Source: a virus
Reading direction: 5' to 3' (one strand)
DNA length: 44,793 nucleotides
IMG/VR virus record: IMGVR_UViG_3300037845_000028
Coordinates: 1 to 44,793 of that record
Each line of letters begins with the position of its first letter. Position 1 is the stretch's first letter. A program made the position numbers and the translations under genes. Under the pieces are notes generated by a model. The model had not been told where the DNA came from and did not search any database. It saw only the letters and a list, made by a program, of their open reading frames with translations. This document shows positions 33,652 through 40,537 of the stretch, one piece after another.

Positions 33652-34482
33652 CTAAGCAACTTTTCTTAAGTACCAATCAGGAAGTGAAATTGTTTGTATT
33701 GTTTCTGGATAACCTGGCCAGTCATCTAACTCTAAACATTGTTTATAGAGGAATGAGCCTTCTTTGTATTTGGCGCGGCCTATGTCAATTGCGGTTTGAT
33801 CTAACATATAACACGCGGTTAAATGCGGCTGCTCTTTTTCAACGACCAAATGACAAAAGGTTCGCTTTTTTCCGTCTAGAGCTTCTAAACCGTCAAGCTG
33901 CATTGCAGCTTGAATGTGATAGTTATAATTAAAGATACTTCTCTGAAAATCTTCCTCTGCTGCGCTTTCAGTTGTTTTGATATCAACAACAATGAAGTCA
34001 TTATAAAAATCGGGTCTTGCTCTTAATAGAGATCCGTTAGGATCTTGCCAGTATAAAGAATCTTCAATACATCCGCCGCTTTCGATTAATTTAATGAAAA
34101 CCTTATTCTTTCGAATAGCATAAGAGATGCTTGATATCTCTTTAAAATCTTCACACTTTAATAGTTTTTGATTATTAAGCTCAGCATGAAGCAATGCGCT
34201 TTCATAGAGCGCTTTACCTTCTTTTGTGCGCCGATCTAATCCTTCTGGTAAGACAATATATTTTTTATTAAATAACTCAGGCTCTAAAGCAAGCAAGTGA
34301 ATTGCTGAACCGTAAAGAGTTGCTTTTGTATCCTCTTTCTTAGCCAGACCTGATAAGTATTGATAATAAAACTTAGCAGGTGATTTAAGAATCAGGTTGA
34401 TCCCAGAGCTGCTGATGCCTTGGGATTTGTGATATTCTTCGATATCGATATTTTTATAAATTCCGTGTTTAATTTCTTTCAT
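33652..34482 (-). CDS. RecE-like/PF12684 exonuclease of the annealing pathway
   Basis: A 276-residue protein from ATG 34482, which shares ATGA with the preceding small gene; a start at 34575 would add an unrelated extension. The family pattern is HKSQGISSSGINLILKSPAKFYYQYL and ATLYGSAIHLLALEPELF. The catalytic PD-(D/E)xK core is RARPDF (D) and VVDIKTTESA (D-x-K), with FNYNYHIQAAMQLDG following. It should chew 5' ends to give single strands for Bet. The two genes lie in the usual order. Confidence 0.85.
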   Translation of the reverse strand: MKEIKHGIYKNIDIEEYHKSQGISSSGINLILKSPAKFYYQYLSGLAKKEDTKATLYGSAIHLLALEPELFNKKYIVLPEGLDRRTKEGKALYESALLHAELNNQKLLKCEDFKEISSISYAIRKNKVFIKLIESGGCIEDSLYWQDPNGSLLRARPDFYNDFIVVDIKTTESAAEEDFQRSIFNYNYHIQAAMQLDGLEALDGKKRTFCHLVVEKEQPHLTACYMLDQTAIDIGRAKYKEGSFLYKQCLELDDWPGYPETIQTISLPDWYLRKVA

Positions 34483-34622
34483 TTGATCACCAACATTACG
34501 CAACAAATTATTATTGTTAAACAAAACATCCCTCTTGTTATTTTTGTACTTAATTGGGAGAGATGTTTTCTCCATTCTTCTTTCTCTTCGAAAAACTTAG
34601 CGTAGTCTTTTCTAATAAACAT
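34479..34622 (-). CDS. Tail-anchored small protein (47 aa)
   Basis: ATG 34622 shares TAATG with the gene before it and ATGA with the exonuclease start, so it is coupled on both sides. The product starts MFIRKDYAKFFEEKEEWRKH and ends in a hydrophobic segment (GMFCLTIIICCVMLVIK) of about 17 residues, likely a membrane anchor. No family recognised; the coupling and clear composition support it being a real gene. Confidence 0.6.
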   Translation of the reverse strand: MFIRKDYAKFFEEKEEWRKHLSQLSTKITRGMFCLTIIICCVMLVIK

Positions 34623-35029
34623 TAGGCGCACTCCCAGCTTGGTGAATCATCTTCATCAAAATGATTTTTTAAATCTTGTTTATACTCTTGAGTTACATCT
34701 TTAAAATAAGAGTTAAGAAGCGGTGTAAAATAGGTGATTACTTGATGTTCTAAAGCCTCAATAACTCGCTCTTTAGCTTGCTCTTGATCTTTGACTGCTG
34801 TAAGCATTCTGTAAATTTCTTTAGAGGTATCAATCAAATATTGGCTTTCATAAATCCATTCTTCTTTATCATCCAGGGCTGCGAGATATAGACCTACAAC
34901 TTCTTTTTTGTCTGAATAATAAAGCTCATCAAAAGACGTTATGTTGTCGCAAACCAACTCATAAATTCGATTTGTGAATTTTCGTCGTGCTTCTTGATCT
35001 TTGGTGCAAAATGATAGGGCGTTAATCAT
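34622..35029 (-). CDS. Hypothetical acidic helical protein
   Basis: A 135-residue protein, helical and acidic (FTNRIYELVCDNITSFDELYYSDKKEVVGLYLAALDDKEEWIYESQYL; EQAKERVIEALEHQVITYF). No catalytic motif visible. It couples to its neighbours by overlaps and is transcribed from the leftward early promoter. Function not known. Confidence 0.6.
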   Translation of the reverse strand: MINALSFCTKDQEARRKFTNRIYELVCDNITSFDELYYSDKKEVVGLYLAALDDKEEWIYESQYLIDTSKEIYRMLTAVKDQEQAKERVIEALEHQVITYFTPLLNSYFKDVTQEYKQDLKNHFDEDDSPSWECA

Positions 35030-35220
35030 TAGATCATCCTCATTTTTTCAGCTATGAAAATCTCACCTTTTCGTTCAGCTGCTTGACGACACATTTCTGC
35101 GTATCCTTCCAGGTCTAAACCTTTCGATGCCCTCACAATGTCTGCCATTAGCTTAAAACCCATTAGTTCGAACCCTTCTGCTACGCTTTTAATTTTTGTT
35201 TCGGTTTCTAGATCTGACAT
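35029..35220 (-). CDS. Small hypothetical protein (63 aa)
   Basis: A 63-residue helical protein (KIKSVAEGFELMGFKLMADIVRASKGLDLEGYAEMCRQAAERKGEIF). It shares one base with the gene after it and has GGAG before its ATG. No family recognised. Confidence 0.55.
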   Translation of the reverse strand: MSDLETETKIKSVAEGFELMGFKLMADIVRASKGLDLEGYAEMCRQAAERKGEIFIAEKMRMI

Positions 35221-35235
35221 TCCGTGTCTCCTTAA

Positions 35236-35421
35236 TTAATTTAACTTTGTTAATCCGTGATGAGGGATGAATTCGTATTTTTTGGAACCATCTAAAGATT
35301 CGAGGGTGTAAATATCAGGGAGAAAATCTTTTTCAGCGCGAACATCTAAAACTTTCAGTTTCAAGAAGCCGACTTTTACAGTAGATCCGATGTTCCAGTC
35401 TTGAGTTGTATTTTTGATCAT
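35236..35421 (-). CDS. Small beta-barrel-like protein, first gene of the leftward operon
   Basis: A 61-residue protein with an SH3-like strand pattern (IGSTVKVGFLKLKVLDVRAEKDFLPDIYTLESLDGSKKYEFIPHHGLTKL). It is the first gene after the leftward early promoter (about 57 bases upstream). Small early proteins of this form often bind host enzymes, but nothing in the sequence identifies it. Confidence 0.6.
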   Translation of the reverse strand: MIKNTTQDWNIGSTVKVGFLKLKVLDVRAEKDFLPDIYTLESLDGSKKYEFIPHHGLTKLN

Positions 35422-35477
35422 TTTTTTGCTCCTATTTTTTTAGTTTTAATACGGGGTAGGTATTAAGTATGGAACGG

Positions 35478-35531
35478 ATATTAAACATAACGTTTAATGA
35501 AGTCAACAATAAATTAATCGAAACGTTTAAT
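35478..35531 (-). promoter_or_regulatory. Leftward early promoter (PL-like) with repressor operators
   Basis: On the minus strand TTGACT (35501-35506), a 17-base spacer and TAATAT (35478-35483) form a promoter. The perfect inverted repeat ATTAAAC-N5-GTTTAAT (35480-35498) lies across spacer and -10. A second, one-mismatch copy (ATTAATC-N5-GTTTAAT) is at 35513-35531. The same operator sits in the same place in the rightward promoter at 37227, which supports shared control by the CI-like repressor. Confidence 0.7.
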
Positions 35532-35592
35532 ATTTTTTTATTGGCAAAATGTTATCCTCTAGGGCGCTAAAATTAGAGGAGAGAAAAGTACG

Positions 35593-35823
35593 ATGCTTGA
35601 ATTTTTAGGAGGTCTATCATCTTTGATTATGGGTCTAGTAGCTTTGATTGTAGTTGGATTAGTTTATTTTTTGCCAACAATCCTCGCAAATAGCAGAAAA
35701 CACCATAACGCAGCCCCGATCATGATTATTAACCTTTTAGCGGGCTGGACATTATTAGGTTGGTTTATTGCACTTATTTGGTCAACAACACATGCAATTA
35801 ACACTCAGGAGAAGAAACAATGA
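35593..35823 (+). CDS. Superinfection immunity protein (T4 Imm-like family)
   Basis: A 76-residue membrane protein after GAGGAGAG. Two hydrophobic helices: GLSSLIMGLVALIVVGLVYFLPTILA and IMIINLLAGWTLLGWFIALIW. The FLPTI- and LLAGWTLLGWFIALIW motifs are those of the superinfection immunity family (PF14373), whose T4 member blocks DNA entry of incoming phages. It lies beside the immunity operators and is coupled to the secreted protein downstream by ATGA. Confidence 0.85.
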   Translation: MLEFLGGLSSLIMGLVALIVVGLVYFLPTILANSRKHHNAAPIMIINLLAGWTLLGWFIALIWSTTHAINTQEKKQ

Positions 35824-36212
35824 AAAAAATATTTTTAATTTTATGCCTTATGATTTCTTTATCAGCATTTGCTGCAAAGGAAAATGATGATTTTTTAACC
35901 TTTGATAATTCTAATAACGATACCCCAATGACAATAAGAAATGACTCTCAAGCAGGTTATGAATTTGTAAGGATTCCAGCCTATAGTGTCACAAAATTAA
36001 AACACTCGGCAATTAAAGAAAGAACAGGATCAATTGCGAAAATATTAGTTTGCACTTGTAATGGTGGCAGTGCTGAAACTTGTTTCTCAGGTTTTTATGT
36101 GAATGTAAAGAAGCCCATCATGGAAATAGTAGAAGTTGACGAAGGAACTACGAGTAGGTTCAAAATTAATGTTGATCTGAATAATAAGTATGTGGATATT
36201 ATTCCAAGATAA
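35820..36212 (+). CDS. Secreted protein of unknown function
   Basis: A 130-residue protein with a clear Sec signal peptide (MKKIFLILCLMISLSAFAA, cleavage after A-A near residue 19). The mature part is mixed beta with four cysteines, three of them close together (VCTCNGGSAETCF), likely disulfide-bonded in the periplasm. It overlaps the immunity gene by four bases and ends at a strong terminator. Co-expression with a membrane immunity protein suggests an envelope role in the lysogen; no family recognised. Confidence 0.7.
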   Translation: MKKIFLILCLMISLSAFAAKENDDFLTFDNSNNDTPMTIRNDSQAGYEFVRIPAYSVTKLKHSAIKERTGSIAKILVCTCNGGSAETCFSGFYVNVKKPIMEIVEVDEGTTSRFKINVDLNNKYVDIIPR

Positions 36213-36213
36213 A

Positions 36214-36246
36214 ATAAAAAACCCGCTTCGGCGGGTTATTTTATGG
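36214..36246. terminator. Bidirectional rho-independent terminator
   Basis: AACCCGC-TTCG-GCGGGTT (36220-36237) is a 7-bp stem with a very stable tetraloop. It is followed by ATTTT on the plus strand and, read on the minus strand, by a T-rich run (TTTTTTATTTT). It ends both the plus-strand secreted-protein operon and the minus-strand repressor operon. Confidence 0.88.
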
Positions 36247-36564
36247 AAATAATTTTCTTAGAATCAATGCTGCTATTGCTCCAAAAGAAGCCATAAATAA
36301 AGACCAGCCAGTAAGTCCAATTTTCTTAATAAAATTTTTCCAATCTTCTTTGTCAACTTCTCTTTGAAGTTTTTTAATACTTTCAATAGTGTTCGAGTCT
36401 GTTTTAATCATATTTCTGATTTTCTTGGCCAAAACTTTATCGATAGATCTTTGAGATTCAGCAGCATTACAAAAAAGTTTTGCAAATTTTTCAGGTTGGT
36501 CAATATGTTCGACCACATGTTGTAACTTTTTATGAGGATTAAAATCATCGTTTGGGTCTGTCAT
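36241..36564 (-). CDS. Tail-anchored helical protein of the lysogenic operon
   Basis: A 107-residue protein. Residues 1-85 are helical and charged (KVLAKKIRNMIKTDSNTIESIKKLQREVDKEDWKNFIKKIG), then one membrane helix (WSLFMASFGAIAALILRKLF) at the C-terminus. It is the last gene of the repressor transcript and probably made in the lysogen. An exclusion or membrane-sensing role is possible; no family is recognised. Confidence 0.6.
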   Translation of the reverse strand: MTDPNDDFNPHKKLQHVVEHIDQPEKFAKLFCNAAESQRSIDKVLAKKIRNMIKTDSNTIESIKKLQREVDKEDWKNFIKKIGLTGWSLFMASFGAIAALILRKLFP

Positions 36565-36565
36565 A

Positions 36566-36793
36566 TTACTTTCTTAACAAGTCATTGGCTGGTGCAACAT
36601 TTTGAGTTTCACCATCTTTTTTTATTGAAACATATCTGTTTTCATTTAAGACCATAATAGATATAGCAAACTGCATAAGGCTCGCATAATCCTTAAATTG
36701 CCATTTTTCCATAACTTCTTTTAGCTTTTTTAATTCGCCATTATCTATTTCTAAAATTAATTTTGAATTGTCTTCTTTGCTGTTTACAGCCAT
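36566..36793 (-). CDS. RHH-like small protein of the lysogenic operon
   Basis: A 75-residue protein from ATG 36793 after AAGGAG; a start at 36835 would add residues with no good site. It shows a ribbon-helix-helix-like layout: LILEIDNGELKKLKEVMEKWQFKDYASLMQFAISIMVLNENRY. The fold is used by antitoxins and small repressors. It sits between the CI-like gene and a membrane gene, so regulator or antitoxin-like roles are possible. Confidence 0.55.
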   Translation of the reverse strand: MAVNSKEDNSKLILEIDNGELKKLKEVMEKWQFKDYASLMQFAISIMVLNENRYVSIKKDGETQNVAPANDLLRK

Positions 36794-36861
36794 TTTCGAC
36801 TCCTTGTTAATCGAAACGCATTTATAGTTAATCATGCCATAAATTGCAAATCAAAAATTTT

Positions 36862-37167
36862 TTATTTTTCTAGTTCAGGTTTTTTTAACAAGCTCGGATT
36901 AATTTTATATAAAGGGTTGGTTAAATAATTCGATGAAGAATAGACTTCGAAGGCTCCGAATGTAAGCCAGACAGGGGATATTTCTAATGCTTTAGAAATT
37001 ATCATAATATCACTAAGCGTAGGCTCTCTTTCTTCCCGCTCATATTGCGATATACGAGAAGAGACATTGGTGCCTTCTTTCCAGCCGCACAATAAAGCTA
37101 GCTCTTTTTGAGATAGTTTTTTTGCAGCACGCGCTGATTTTAATCTTTCGCCTATTCCAGTTTTCAT
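36862..37167 (-). CDS. CI-like repressor (short, HTH XRE)
   Basis: A 101-residue protein. The HTH is MKTGIGERLKSARAAKKLSQKELALLCGWKEGTNVSSRISQYEREEREPTLSDIMIISKALE, with a SQKELALLCG recognition entry. The remaining ~35 residues are too short for an S24 autocleavage domain, so induction must differ from lambda CI. Divergent from the Cro-like gene across operators, it is the likely lysogeny repressor of ATTAAAC-N5-GTTTAAT sites. Confidence 0.8.
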   Translation of the reverse strand: MKTGIGERLKSARAAKKLSQKELALLCGWKEGTNVSSRISQYEREEREPTLSDIMIISKALEISPVWLTFGAFEVYSSSNYLTNPLYKINPSLLKKPELEK

Positions 37168-37200
37168 GGCCCCAACGTATCAACAATCTGTTTAAAAATC

Positions 37201-37255
37201 ATTAAACTAATCGCCTAATTTTAATATTGACACATTAAACGCAATGTTTAATAAT
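37201..37255 (+). promoter_or_regulatory. Rightward early promoter (PR-like) with operators
   Basis: TTGACA (37227-37232), a 17-base spacer and AATAAT (37250-37255) form a near-consensus promoter. The perfect operator ATTAAAC-N5-GTTTAAT occupies 37234-37252 inside the spacer. A weaker copy (ATTAAAC-N5-GCCTAAT) lies at 37201-37219. The -10 box ends seven bases before the Cro-like ATG at 37263, and no ribosome binding site lies between, so the mRNA is probably leaderless. Confidence 0.75.
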
Positions 37256-37262
37256 CACGTCT

Positions 37263-37472
37263 ATGACGACATCTATTAAAAAAATCAGATCAGATCTTGG
37301 GCTAAGCCGTAAGGATTTTGCTCATCTATTAGGCATCACTTATGGAGCTATATCCAATTACGAGTACGGCGTAAGACGACCTCAACTAGAGATTTGCTAT
37401 CGAATAATTGACATAGCAAAACAGCATAAGCTGAAAGTTAAGCTGGAAGACATATACCCTCGTTCTGACTAA
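37263..37472 (+). CDS. Cro-like HTH regulator, probably leaderless mRNA
   Basis: A 69-residue HTH protein: IKKIRSDLGLSRKDFAHLLGITYGAISNYEYGVRRPQLEICYRIIDIAK. It is the first gene of the rightward early transcript and should oppose the repressor, as Cro does. There is no ribosome binding site and transcription should start at or a base or two before the ATG. The following 133 bases (37473-37605) hold no gene I can support. Confidence 0.78.
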   Translation: MTTSIKKIRSDLGLSRKDFAHLLGITYGAISNYEYGVRRPQLEICYRIIDIAKQHKLKVKLEDIYPRSD

Positions 37473-37605
37473 TTTTTGTATTATTTATGATCTCAGTATA
37501 TGCCTTTGAAGCTTAAGGAAAGATTAAAAGATTTTAATATGAGTAATTATAAATCAAAAAAGGTGACCTCTACGATTAATTCATAGCGAAATAATAAGGA
37601 AGTTT

Positions 37606-38673
37606 ATGACTGACAAGTCAGTCCATATTGTATTTAGGGTATTGAATTGGCTTTATAGCGAGAAGTCCAAAATGTATGACCTTTTGCCTAATGATGAGAG
37701 GATTTTAACAAATCTTGCTTCTTATCATGGAGAAAATGGGATCATATGTCCTTCTCTTAATACAGTTTCTAAGCAATTATCGATTTCTAAGCGATACATC
37801 ATAGATAGACTTACCCATCTTCAATCGTTAGGGCTCATAAAAATAAATAAAAAAATAAAACACAATGGTGAATTTTCTAATAATTCCTATGAGCTTCTTT
37901 TTGCTGGGGGTAGTGAACCGGAGAACACTACGGTAGTGAACCCCAGATCACCACCTAGTGAACCGGAGATCACTACCCAGGACAGGGGGGTAGTGAACCA
38001 CAGTACACTACCCCCTAGTGATCTACAGTTCACTACCCTAGTGAACCCCAGATCACCAGGTGGTGAACTACAGTGCAAAAATATAAAGGAATTAACAACC
38101 AATAAAACAACTAAAGACAAGAATAAAGATATTGCGCAAAGCGCATTTGCGCACGACAAAAATGCGCAAATCGATGCGCAAAATGCGCAACTTTGCGCAA
38201 GTGAAAATGCGCAAGACAATGCGCAATGCGCAAATGAAACATGCGCAAATTTAGAAAAAAAAATAAACAAACGATTCGAAGATTTTTGGAATGCTTATCC
38301 CAGAAAAAAAGACAAGCAACGAGCTTGCAAGATTTGGCAGAGGAAAAAATTAGATGCAAAAGCAGATTTTATTATTGCCCATGTTATTCACCGTACGAAG
38401 CACGACGAGCAGTGGCAAGACGAAAAGTACATACCCCATCCATCTACTTTTCTCAATGGTGAAAGATGGCAAGACGAAGTTAAGGAGCCAGACAGTGAAA
38501 CCAATGCAGCCCGTCAAACAAATAATGGCAACAATGGATTTCAGCGCAAGAAATCTCGAAGTGAAGAAACCTGGGACTTCCTCACAGCTGCTGCCGGATA
38601 CAAGAGCAGCGAAAATCCTATTGGGATTGAAATCGATTTATCCGAGCAAATTCCAAAACTTGTATCCGAGTGA
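37606..38673 (+). CDS. Replication initiator O-like protein
   Basis: A 355-residue protein with AAGGAAG before its ATG. Residues ~1-95 are a winged helix (YDLLPNDERILTNLASYHGENGIICPSLNTVSKQLSISKRYIIDRLTHLQSLGLIKI). Residues ~105-215 are low-complexity linker encoded by DNA repeats that form the origin. Residues ~220-300 are the C-terminal domain of phage initiators (RFEDFWNAYPRKKDKQRACKIWQRKKLD; YIPHPSTFLNGERWQDEV). The order DNA-binding, origin linker, partner domain is that of lambda O. Confidence 0.85.
   Translation: MTDKSVHIVFRVLNWLYSEKSKMYDLLPNDERILTNLASYHGENGIICPSLNTVSKQLSISKRYIIDRLTHLQSLGLIKINKKIKHNGEFSNNSYELLFAGGSEPENTTVVNPRSPPSEPEITTQDRGVVNHSTLPPSDLQFTTLVNPRSPGGELQCKNIKELTTNKTTKDKNKDIAQSAFAHDKNAQIDAQNAQLCASENAQDNAQCANETCANLEKKINKRFEDFWNAYPRKKDKQRACKIWQRKKLDAKADFIIAHVIHRTKHDEQWQDEKYIPHPSTFLNGERWQDEVKEPDSETNAARQTNNGNNGFQRKKSRSEETWDFLTAAAGYKSSENPIGIEIDLSEQIPKLVSE
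37911..38080 (+). repeat. ori: Replication origin: palindromic iterons inside the initiator gene
   Basis: Six 20-bp palindromic units of the form TAGTGAACCGGAGATCACTA start at 37911, 37934, 37956, 37991, 38016 and 38039, plus a degraded half unit at 38061. Spacings are 23, 22, 35, 25, 23 and 22 bases, about two helical turns with one wider gap. Each unit has inverted TAGTG/CACTA ends. The placing within the O-like gene just after the DNA-binding domain is as in lambda, so this is the likely phage origin. Confidence 0.85.
38133..38247 (+). repeat. Array of ten TGCGCA palindromes next to the iterons
   Basis: TGCGCA, mostly followed by A, occurs ten times in 115 bases right after the iterons, still in the linker of the initiator gene (38133-38138 first, 38242-38247 last). 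It is encoded as Asn/Ala/Gln/Cys-rich low-complexity protein. It may be a second binding array (for host or phage factor) or an unwinding-region feature. Lambda has A+T-rich DNA there, so this differs. Confidence 0.7.
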
Positions 38674-39115
38674 AGAGGCGCAGAAGGTAGCTATAAGCCT
38701 GTGGAGTAAGGTATTAAAAGATTTTGACGAGTCGATCATCAATAAAGCATTGGATGAATGTCCAAGGAGGTTTACCTGGATTCCAGAGATTGCAGAATTT
38801 TTTCAGCTCTGCATGTCATTCAGAGGATCTGAACGCCTCCAATGGTCTGAAGAGGTGATGAAGAAAGTTAATAACGATAGACCATCAAATCGAAGCGTAA
38901 CTGCTGAGATAAACTTGGGCGCAGAAATTACCAAGAAAATAAAACATCTTTATCCTGACAAGCATTGGTTTAGAGACATTCCGGTCATGTTTACTCGGAC
39001 AAAAAAATATGCGCGCAAAATTTTTCCCGAAGCAGATGATCTCGAATTACTACAAGAAATTAGAAAATTCTCCGAGGAAGATTTTAGAGATGTATTGGAA
39101 GGACAAATGCAATGA
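38621..39115 (+). CDS. Replication protein P-like (helicase loader)
   Basis: A protein of about 164 residues read from TTG 38621, where the family-like segment begins: LGLKSIYPSKFQNLYPSEEAQKVAISLWSKVLKDFDESIINKALDECPRRFTWIPEIAEFFQLCMSF. Longer in-frame starts (for example ATG 38525) lie deep in the initiator gene. No strong ribosome binding site is seen. The place after the O-like gene and the loader-type helical pattern support a P-like helicase loader that recruits host DnaB. Start is uncertain. Confidence 0.65.
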   Translation: MGLKSIYPSKFQNLYPSEEAQKVAISLWSKVLKDFDESIINKALDECPRRFTWIPEIAEFFQLCMSFRGSERLQWSEEVMKKVNNDRPSNRSVTAEINLGAEITKKIKHLYPDKHWFRDIPVMFTRTKKYARKIFPEADDLELLQEIRKFSEEDFRDVLEGQMQ

Positions 39116-39453
39116 ATCCTCTCATAACCGAATACCAAGCCCAATGCGCTCTTGTTGATTGGGCGAGACTAAAAGGACTGCCCCTAATTGCAATCCCTAA
39201 CGGCGGCAAACGGACGCGCTGGGAAGGGGCTCGGCAAAAAAAGTTAGGTTTGCTACCAGGAGTAAGCGATCTCTTCCTAGCGATCCCTTCTCGTGGCTTT
39301 GGTGGATTTTGGATTGAGATGAAGACTGAAGACAAAGAGCCAACCATTGAACAAATGTTCTGGATCGAATTAATGCGTCACTACGGTTACAAGGCTGAGT
39401 GGTATAACGATTGGACAAAAGATAAGCAGGATATTGAGGAGTACTTAAAATGA
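39112..39453 (+). CDS. VRR-NUC domain nuclease (Holliday-junction resolvase-like)
   Basis: A 113-residue protein with the VRR-NUC pattern: ITEYQAQCALVDWARLKGLPLIAIPNGGKR, GLLPGVSDLFLAIPSRGFGGFWIEMKTEDKEPTIEQMFWIELMRHYG. Catalytic residues of the PD-(D/E)xK type are the Asp in GVSD and the E-M-K after FWI. These enzymes cut branched DNA, useful in replication and packaging. It couples to the P-like gene by ATGA. Confidence 0.85.
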   Translation: MNPLITEYQAQCALVDWARLKGLPLIAIPNGGKRTRWEGARQKKLGLLPGVSDLFLAIPSRGFGGFWIEMKTEDKEPTIEQMFWIELMRHYGYKAEWYNDWTKDKQDIEEYLK

Positions 39454-39515
39454 TTACAAAATGCACAATACTTTCGTCGCCTCTACGCATAAGATTTGTA
39501 CAGGAGAATATATGA
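39450..39515 (+). CDS. Mini-ORF (21 aa) coupled at both ends
   Basis: ATG 39450 shares ATGA with the VRR-NUC stop, and the TGA at 39513-39515 shares ATGA with the next start. The product is only 21 residues (MITKCTILSSPLRIRFVQEN...). It may be just the remnant left by gene exchange or a translated linker that feeds ribosomes to the next gene, which has its own GGAGA site. Confidence 0.3.
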   Translation: MITKCTILSSPLRIRFVQENI

Positions 39516-39775
39516 ACACTTTAACTTATAACGAAGTCTTAGCAGCTGCAAAACTGCTTAGAAAGCACGGAAAAACAGCGGCTGAATTGGTTAATGAGCA
39601 TATCCAATATTTGCAAACAACGGAAGAATTTAAAGAGATGACCGAGCAAGAAAAATATAACTACTGGCATGAAAATTTTAATTTTTCGAAGCATGAAGGT
39701 CGCTGGCCAACGCTTGCGGATTTCAAGAGGGCGGTTTTGCAGTTGGGGTTAAATTACAAGAGTAAGAATTCATGA
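39512..39775 (+). CDS. Hypothetical helical protein
   Basis: An 87-residue protein from ATG 39512 after CAGGAGA; an in-frame start at 39461 has no site. It is helical (YNEVLAAAKLLRKHGKTAAELVNEHIQYLQTTEEFKEMTEQEKYNYWHENFNF, then GRWPTLADFKRAVLQLGLNY). No family recognised. It lies directly after the nuclease and may be part of replication. Confidence 0.55.
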   Translation: MNTLTYNEVLAAAKLLRKHGKTAAELVNEHIQYLQTTEEFKEMTEQEKYNYWHENFNFSKHEGRWPTLADFKRAVLQLGLNYKSKNS

Positions 39776-39948
39776 GCGCAATGCACGAAGCCTACAAAAA
39801 AGTTCTTAAGTCAAAAGGCAACAGCATAGAACTAACGATGCAGTGGTTTAATACGCCGATATTCGAATTAAACAATCGAACGCCTAATGATTTACTTAAG
39901 AAGGATAAGCAGAAGGTTGTTATTAACTATATTTTGAAGCATTTTTAA
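39772..39948 (+). CDS. DUF2384/MbcA-ParS-like small protein (58 aa)
   Basis: ATG 39772 overlaps the previous stop by four bases. The product ends MQWFNTPIFELNNRTPNDLLKKDKQKVVINYILKHF, the W-x-x-TP-x-x-x-L-x-x-x-TP-x-x-L pattern of the antitoxin toxin-binding domain (DUF2384 type). Here the preceding DNA-binding part is nearly absent. No RES-type toxin is found in the window, so it may act alone or against a host toxin. Confidence 0.55.
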   Translation: MSAMHEAYKKVLKSKGNSIELTMQWFNTPIFELNNRTPNDLLKKDKQKVVINYILKHF

Positions 39949-39962
39949 AATGAGGAAATGAA

Positions 39963-40325
39963 ATGAATATAGAAACAGTTTTGTATTTGATTAATGTTTT
40001 TGGAACTATGAAAGATGTAGTTTGTATAGCAAGCATGATCTCAGTATTTGCTCTAGGAGTTTGCGCTTTCATTTTTGGAATAATTAAAGCTTCAGGAGAC
40101 GGAGACAGCTTATGGATTGCTTATTCAATTTTTCTAAAAAAACATTTCTGGAAATTTATATTTTTAGTATTCTTGGCTTGCATTATTCCCTCTGAAAAAA
40201 CTATGTATTTTATGTTAGGAGCTCATGCAATCAAATCATCTCCATTGCCATCAAAAATTGAATTAGCAATAGAAAAAAAGATTGATGATTTTTTATCTGA
40301 AGATGAGAAAAAGTCCGAAAAATAA
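39963..40325 (+). CDS. Inner-membrane protein with two helices
   Basis: A 120-residue protein with membrane helices at about 20-45 (VCIASMISVFALGVCAFIFGII) and 58-76 (HFWKFIFLVFLACIIPS). It continues EKTMYFMLGAHAIKSSPLPSKIELAIEKKIDDFLSEDEKK, the IIPS-x-x-TMY-x-MLG motif of a common phage membrane protein of unknown role. It has GAGGAAATG context before its ATG. Confidence 0.65.
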   Translation: MNIETVLYLINVFGTMKDVVCIASMISVFALGVCAFIFGIIKASGDGDSLWIAYSIFLKKHFWKFIFLVFLACIIPSEKTMYFMLGAHAIKSSPLPSKIELAIEKKIDDFLSEDEKKSEK

Positions 40326-40351
40326 CGGCCTTTATAAAGGGGGGAATTGTG

Positions 40352-40537
40352 ATGCAGTGGGTGAAGTGGAGCGATAAAAATCCAGAAATAGCAGGTTATT
40401 ACATGGTATGTAATAAAGACAATTTTATACTCAGCGTTAGTGCAGCATATTATTCCAAAAAAGGAAATTATTTCTCTAGCGATTGTTTAACTACACATTG
40501 GGCTAAATTACCGAAAGCTCCGGAGGGCGAGCGATAA
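40352..40537 (+). CDS. DUF551-like small protein
   Basis: A 61-residue protein starting at ATG 40352 (a GTG three bases earlier is possible), with a GGGGGG-type site. Start MQWVKWSDKNPEIAGYYMVCN and end THWAKLPKAPEGE match the W-x-x-x-x-x-x-P-x-x-G-x-Y and THW-x-x-LP-x-P frame of DUF551, a common phage accessory family. The window has a second at 43285. Confidence 0.6.
   Translation: MQWVKWSDKNPEIAGYYMVCNKDNFILSVSAAYYSKKGNYFSSDCLTTHWAKLPKAPEGER

Noticed and set aside
37911-38080. CRISPR array
   Set aside because: Units are palindromic, spaced by only 2-15 bases and inside a coding frame; there are no spacers of CRISPR length and no cas genes.
37887-38359. Minus-strand open frames (127 and 82 codons) inside the initiator gene
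   Set aside because: Their Cys/Ala/Phe-rich and Leu-rich repeats come from reading the iterons and TGCGCA array backwards.
38354-38620. Long N-terminal extension of the P-like gene from ATG 38354
   Set aside because: It would overlap the initiator's conserved C-terminal domain by more than 250 bases and the extension is not family-like.
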